Of a stretch of DNA of 64,000 nucleotides, positions 62,162 to 64,000 are shown in pieces (position 1 is the stretch's first letter; each line of letters starts with the position of its first letter). Origin of the DNA: PHBD01 sp964578535 (GTDB lineage: Bacteria; Desulfobacterota; Syntrophia; Syntrophales; PHBD01); assembly GCA_964578535.1 (NCBI GenBank), contig CAZODI010000010.1:28624-92623 (forward strand), read 5' to 3'. The position numbers and the translations under genes are program-made. The notes under the pieces were generated by a model. The model saw only the letters and a program-made list of their open reading frames with translations. It did not search any database and was not told where the DNA came from.

Positions 62162-62978
62162 GGTCGACCGGAAGCTTCTTCATCCTGACCTTGCGTATGG
62201 TCCGCTCATTCGCGGAGTCGATCAGGATTTCAAACGGCTCGATGGTGATGGTCTCTCCGGGTTCCGGAATTCGCATGATGTGATGAAGGATCAGCCCGCT
62301 GACCGTCTCGAACTTCCCCCGCGGCAGCTTCACCTGGAAATGCTCTTCGATCTCCTCGATCTCGACGCGGCCGTCCAGGAGAAAATAACCGTCCGCCACG
62401 GGGACAATCCGTCCTTCGCGGCTGTCGTGCTCGTCGTGGATCTCCCCCACGATCTCTTCGATCAGGTCCTCGAAGGTGACCAGTCCGGACGTGCCGCCGT
62501 ATTCGTCGATGACGATGGCCATGTGGTGTTTCCGCTGCTTGAGCTCATGGAGGAGGATGTGGGTGTTTTTCGTTTCCGGGATGTAGTAGGGCTTGCGCAG
62601 AACCTGCAGGATGTCCTTTTCGTCCACGGTCTTGGACCAGAACTTGAGCAGGTCCTTTACGTTCATGACGCCGACGATGTTGTCGATGCTTCCCTGGTAG
62701 ACGGGCATGCGGGTATGACCGTGGATGCGAATCAGCTCCAGGATCTCCTCGATGGTCGACCGGGAGCTGATCGCCACCATCTCCGTCCTCGGGATCATAA
62801 CCTCCCGGACGACGGTGTCGCGGAATGCCAGGATGTTCTGGATCATGTCCCCCGACTGCGAATCCAGAAGCCCTTTTTCTTCGCCGTCGTCGACGATGGA
62901 CTGGATTTCCTTCTCAAGCCGGTCCGGATCGCTGGGCGCGAGAATATCCCTCAGAAACGCGGATACTTTTTTCTTCAT
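62148..62978 (-). CDS. CorC/YbeX-type CBS-domain protein
   Basis: This 276-residue protein has two CBS domains (residues about 60-175: VREVMIPRTEMVAI, HGHTRMPVYQGSIDNIVGVMNVKDLL and EYGGTSGLVTFEDLIEEIVGEI) and a C-terminal CorC_HlyC/transporter-associated domain (about 195-270). It has no membrane segments, so it is like YbeX/CorC rather than the membrane CNNM type. In E. coli it is linked with Mg/Co efflux and ribosome metabolism. GAGGGAAGG precedes the ATG. It overlaps lnt by 14 bases. Confidence 0.93.
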   Translation of the reverse strand: MKKKVSAFLRDILAPSDPDRLEKEIQSIVDDGEEKGLLDSQSGDMIQNILAFRDTVVREVMIPRTEMVAISSRSTIEEILELIRIHGHTRMPVYQGSIDNIVGVMNVKDLLKFWSKTVDEKDILQVLRKPYYIPETKNTHILLHELKQRKHHMAIVIDEYGGTSGLVTFEDLIEEIVGEIHDEHDSREGRIVPVADGYFLLDGRVEIEEIEEHFQVKLPRGKFETVSGLILHHIMRIPEPGETITIEPFEILIDSANERTIRKVRMKKLPVDHGTV

Positions 62979-63006
62979 TCCTTCCCTCTTTTTTTCACAG
63001 CCGGAA

Positions 63007-63888
63007 TCAGAGCCCCCGCAGATATTCGGGTCTCAGCAGTTTCCTGTCGCGGGATTCCACGACTTCCCGGATGAGCCGGACCGTGGCCTCCTTCTCTTCC
63101 GGGAGCCGCGCCCGGATCGGAAGATAATTCGAGGCATGGTTGGAAGTGAAAAAACAGTTCGTGAACCGGGATCTCCCGATCATGATCCCCAGTTCCTCGA
63201 GAAAACCGTACTGGTCGGGCAGAATGAACCGGCCCGCATTCCAGTCGTCATACAGAGGCGTTCCGGGCACAAGCATCAGGGTCAAGGCACCGGCGTAATC
63301 CGGATCCATCTCTGTCAGGATGTTCGCGGTCGAAAATGCATGTTCCGTGCTTCCCTCCACGCCACCGATGCCCAGCAGAACGGTGACGGACAGGCTGATG
63401 CCCGCTTCCTTCAGCTTTCGCCCGGCATCCACCAACTGTTGCGGCGTGGCGCCCTTCCGGATTTTTTCCAGGACCGACGCGCTCCCGGACTCCACACCCA
63501 GGTAGGCGATCTCCAGCCCCAGGGCACGGAGCTCCATGAGCTGTTCCGGGGTTTTTTTCCGCACGCTCTTGGCGTTTGCATACAGACCGACCCGCCGGAT
63601 ACCCCGGACGTTGTCCCTGAGTTCCGTGAGGATTTCAACCAGCCTGGGCTGCGGGAGAATCAGGGCGTCGCCGCCCACAAGAAAAACCTTCCCAATGGGG
63701 CGCCTCTGGGAGAGACGAGCCGCCTCCCGGATGTCCTCCCGGATTTCCTCAAAAGACTTGATGCGGAACTTCTCGCCCTTGTACGTCGGGCAGAAGGTGC
63801 ATTTGTTATGAGAGCAGCCAACACTTACCTGAAGGAGAAGGCTTCCCGCCTCGCTGGGCGGCCTTATGATCATTCCCTCGTATCTCAT
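63007..63888 (-). CDS. Radical SAM protein (CSHNKCTFC family)
   Basis: This 293-residue protein has the cluster-binding segment GCSHNKCTFCPTYKGEKFR near its N-terminus (a C-x4-C-x2-C spacing, one longer than the standard form), followed by KVFLVGGDALIL, GLYANAKSV and IAYLGVESGSASVLEKIRKG, the barrel elements of the Elp3/HemN-like group. The substrate is unknown. The ATG at 63888 begins MRYEGMIIRPP; the frame is open to 63975 over the terminator and tRNA, which is not a coding extension. It lies only 14 bases after the U-tract of the terminator upstream. Confidence 0.85.
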   Translation of the reverse strand: MRYEGMIIRPPSEAGSLLLQVSVGCSHNKCTFCPTYKGEKFRIKSFEEIREDIREAARLSQRRPIGKVFLVGGDALILPQPRLVEILTELRDNVRGIRRVGLYANAKSVRKKTPEQLMELRALGLEIAYLGVESGSASVLEKIRKGATPQQLVDAGRKLKEAGISLSVTVLLGIGGVEGSTEHAFSTANILTEMDPDYAGALTLMLVPGTPLYDDWNAGRFILPDQYGFLEELGIMIGRSRFTNCFFTSNHASNYLPIRARLPEEKEATVRLIREVVESRDRKLLRPEYLRGL

Positions 63889-63901
63889 GTTCCGACCATC
63901 G

Positions 63902-63936
63902 AAAAAAAAGGGGGTTGACCTGTCTGGCCAACCCCC
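63902..63936 (-). terminator. Intrinsic terminator downstream of tRNA-Asp
   Basis: Read on the minus strand, an 11-pair stem (one G-U) of GGGGGTTGGCC with GGTCAACCCCC around the loop AGACA is followed directly by eight T. It is a textbook rho-independent terminator for the tRNA gene and ends 13 bases before the radical SAM start codon. Confidence 0.9.
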
Positions 63937-63947
63937 ATCAGCATATT

Positions 63948-64000
63948 TGGCGGGGCCGATGGGACTCGAACCCACGGCCTCCGGCGTGACAGGCCGGCGT
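63948..64000 (-). tRNA. tRNA-Asp (GTC), 3' part; 5' part beyond window
   Basis: On the minus strand the sequence gives the anticodon arm with CTGTCAC loop (anticodon GTC), the T-arm GTGGGTTCGAGTCCCAT, the acceptor 3' strand, discriminator G and an encoded CCA end at 63948. The D-arm and 5' acceptor strand are cut by the window edge. A terminator follows. Confidence 0.9.

Noticed and set aside
57979..62188. Long plus-strand frames opposite the transglycosylase, prfB and lnt
   Set aside because: They are shadows of genes with catalytic motifs; no ribosome sites or domains are present.
1..64000. CRISPR arrays, insertion sequences, integrases or phage genes
   Set aside because: No repeated spacer units, transposase motifs or terminal inverted repeats with target duplications were seen.

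Overview
The window looks like a chromosomal contig of an anaerobic Deltaproteobacterium (Desulfobacterota), most likely from the Syntrophus/Smithella side of the group. This is inferred from gene content and order, not from a marker tree. The signs are moderately high G+C, two acyl-CoA dehydrogenases with EtfBA, indolepyruvate:ferredoxin oxidoreductase, two [FeFe]-hydrogenase-family proteins, outer-membrane and lipoprotein machinery, and no respiratory oxidase. A run of exactly 100 N (17425-17524) marks a scaffold gap. I see no insertion sequence, phage, integrase or CRISPR array.

Layout. 1-7811 is an exopolysaccharide locus that resembles the pga (poly-N-acetylglucosamine) system: a TPR protein and a secreted polysaccharide deacetylase on the minus strand, and, on the plus strand, a HEAT-repeat membrane protein, a processive family 2 glycosyltransferase and a TPR/beta-barrel outer-membrane protein, followed by a DUF362 ferredoxin-like protein. 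7831-12849 holds a DUF2889 gene, then cmk, rpsA, sppA and an enoyl-CoA hydratase. 13007-24458 is one long head-to-tail run, mostly with overlapping or near-overlapping genes: hom, a phosphoglycerate-mutase-like gene, a YbgC thioesterase, a TPR anchor protein, five glycan genes, then iorAB. 24680-26446 holds a DnaJ-like chaperone and two BamE-like lipoproteins. 26681-33347 (minus) is dtd, DUF1285, guaB, dnaE, UPF0280. 33490-36784 is a divergent pair: a MerR-like HTH protein fused to a class III nucleotide cyclase, and a B12-binding-type radical SAM enzyme, with three related near-palindromes between them. 36942-45906 holds two acyl-CoA dehydrogenases, etfBA, a small membrane protein, an M16 peptidase pair and an M20 hydrolase.

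46237-52848 is the most striking region. A 1146-residue single-chain hydrogenase joins a GltD-type flavoprotein to an [FeFe] H-domain and keeps a 2Fe-2S-like N-terminus that has lost all four cysteines. It is followed by a small [2Fe-2S] protein, a second H-cluster protein with a PAS domain and altered active-site motif (a likely H2 sensor), and a SpoIIE-type phosphatase. A solitary histidine-kinase ATPase domain faces this operon. Together they suggest an enzyme plus a hydrogen-sensing phosphatase pathway.

53644-62978 carries the envelope and ribosome genes phoH, a 7TM-HD protein and ybeY, convergent with corC/ybeX, lnt, prfB (with an intact programmed +1 frameshift) and a LysM lytic transglycosylase. 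This is the E. coli ybeZYX-lnt neighbourhood split onto two strands. The window closes with a radical SAM gene, an intrinsic terminator and the 3' part of tRNA-Asp(GTC). Many long reverse-strand open frames are shadows of high-G+C genes and are left out.
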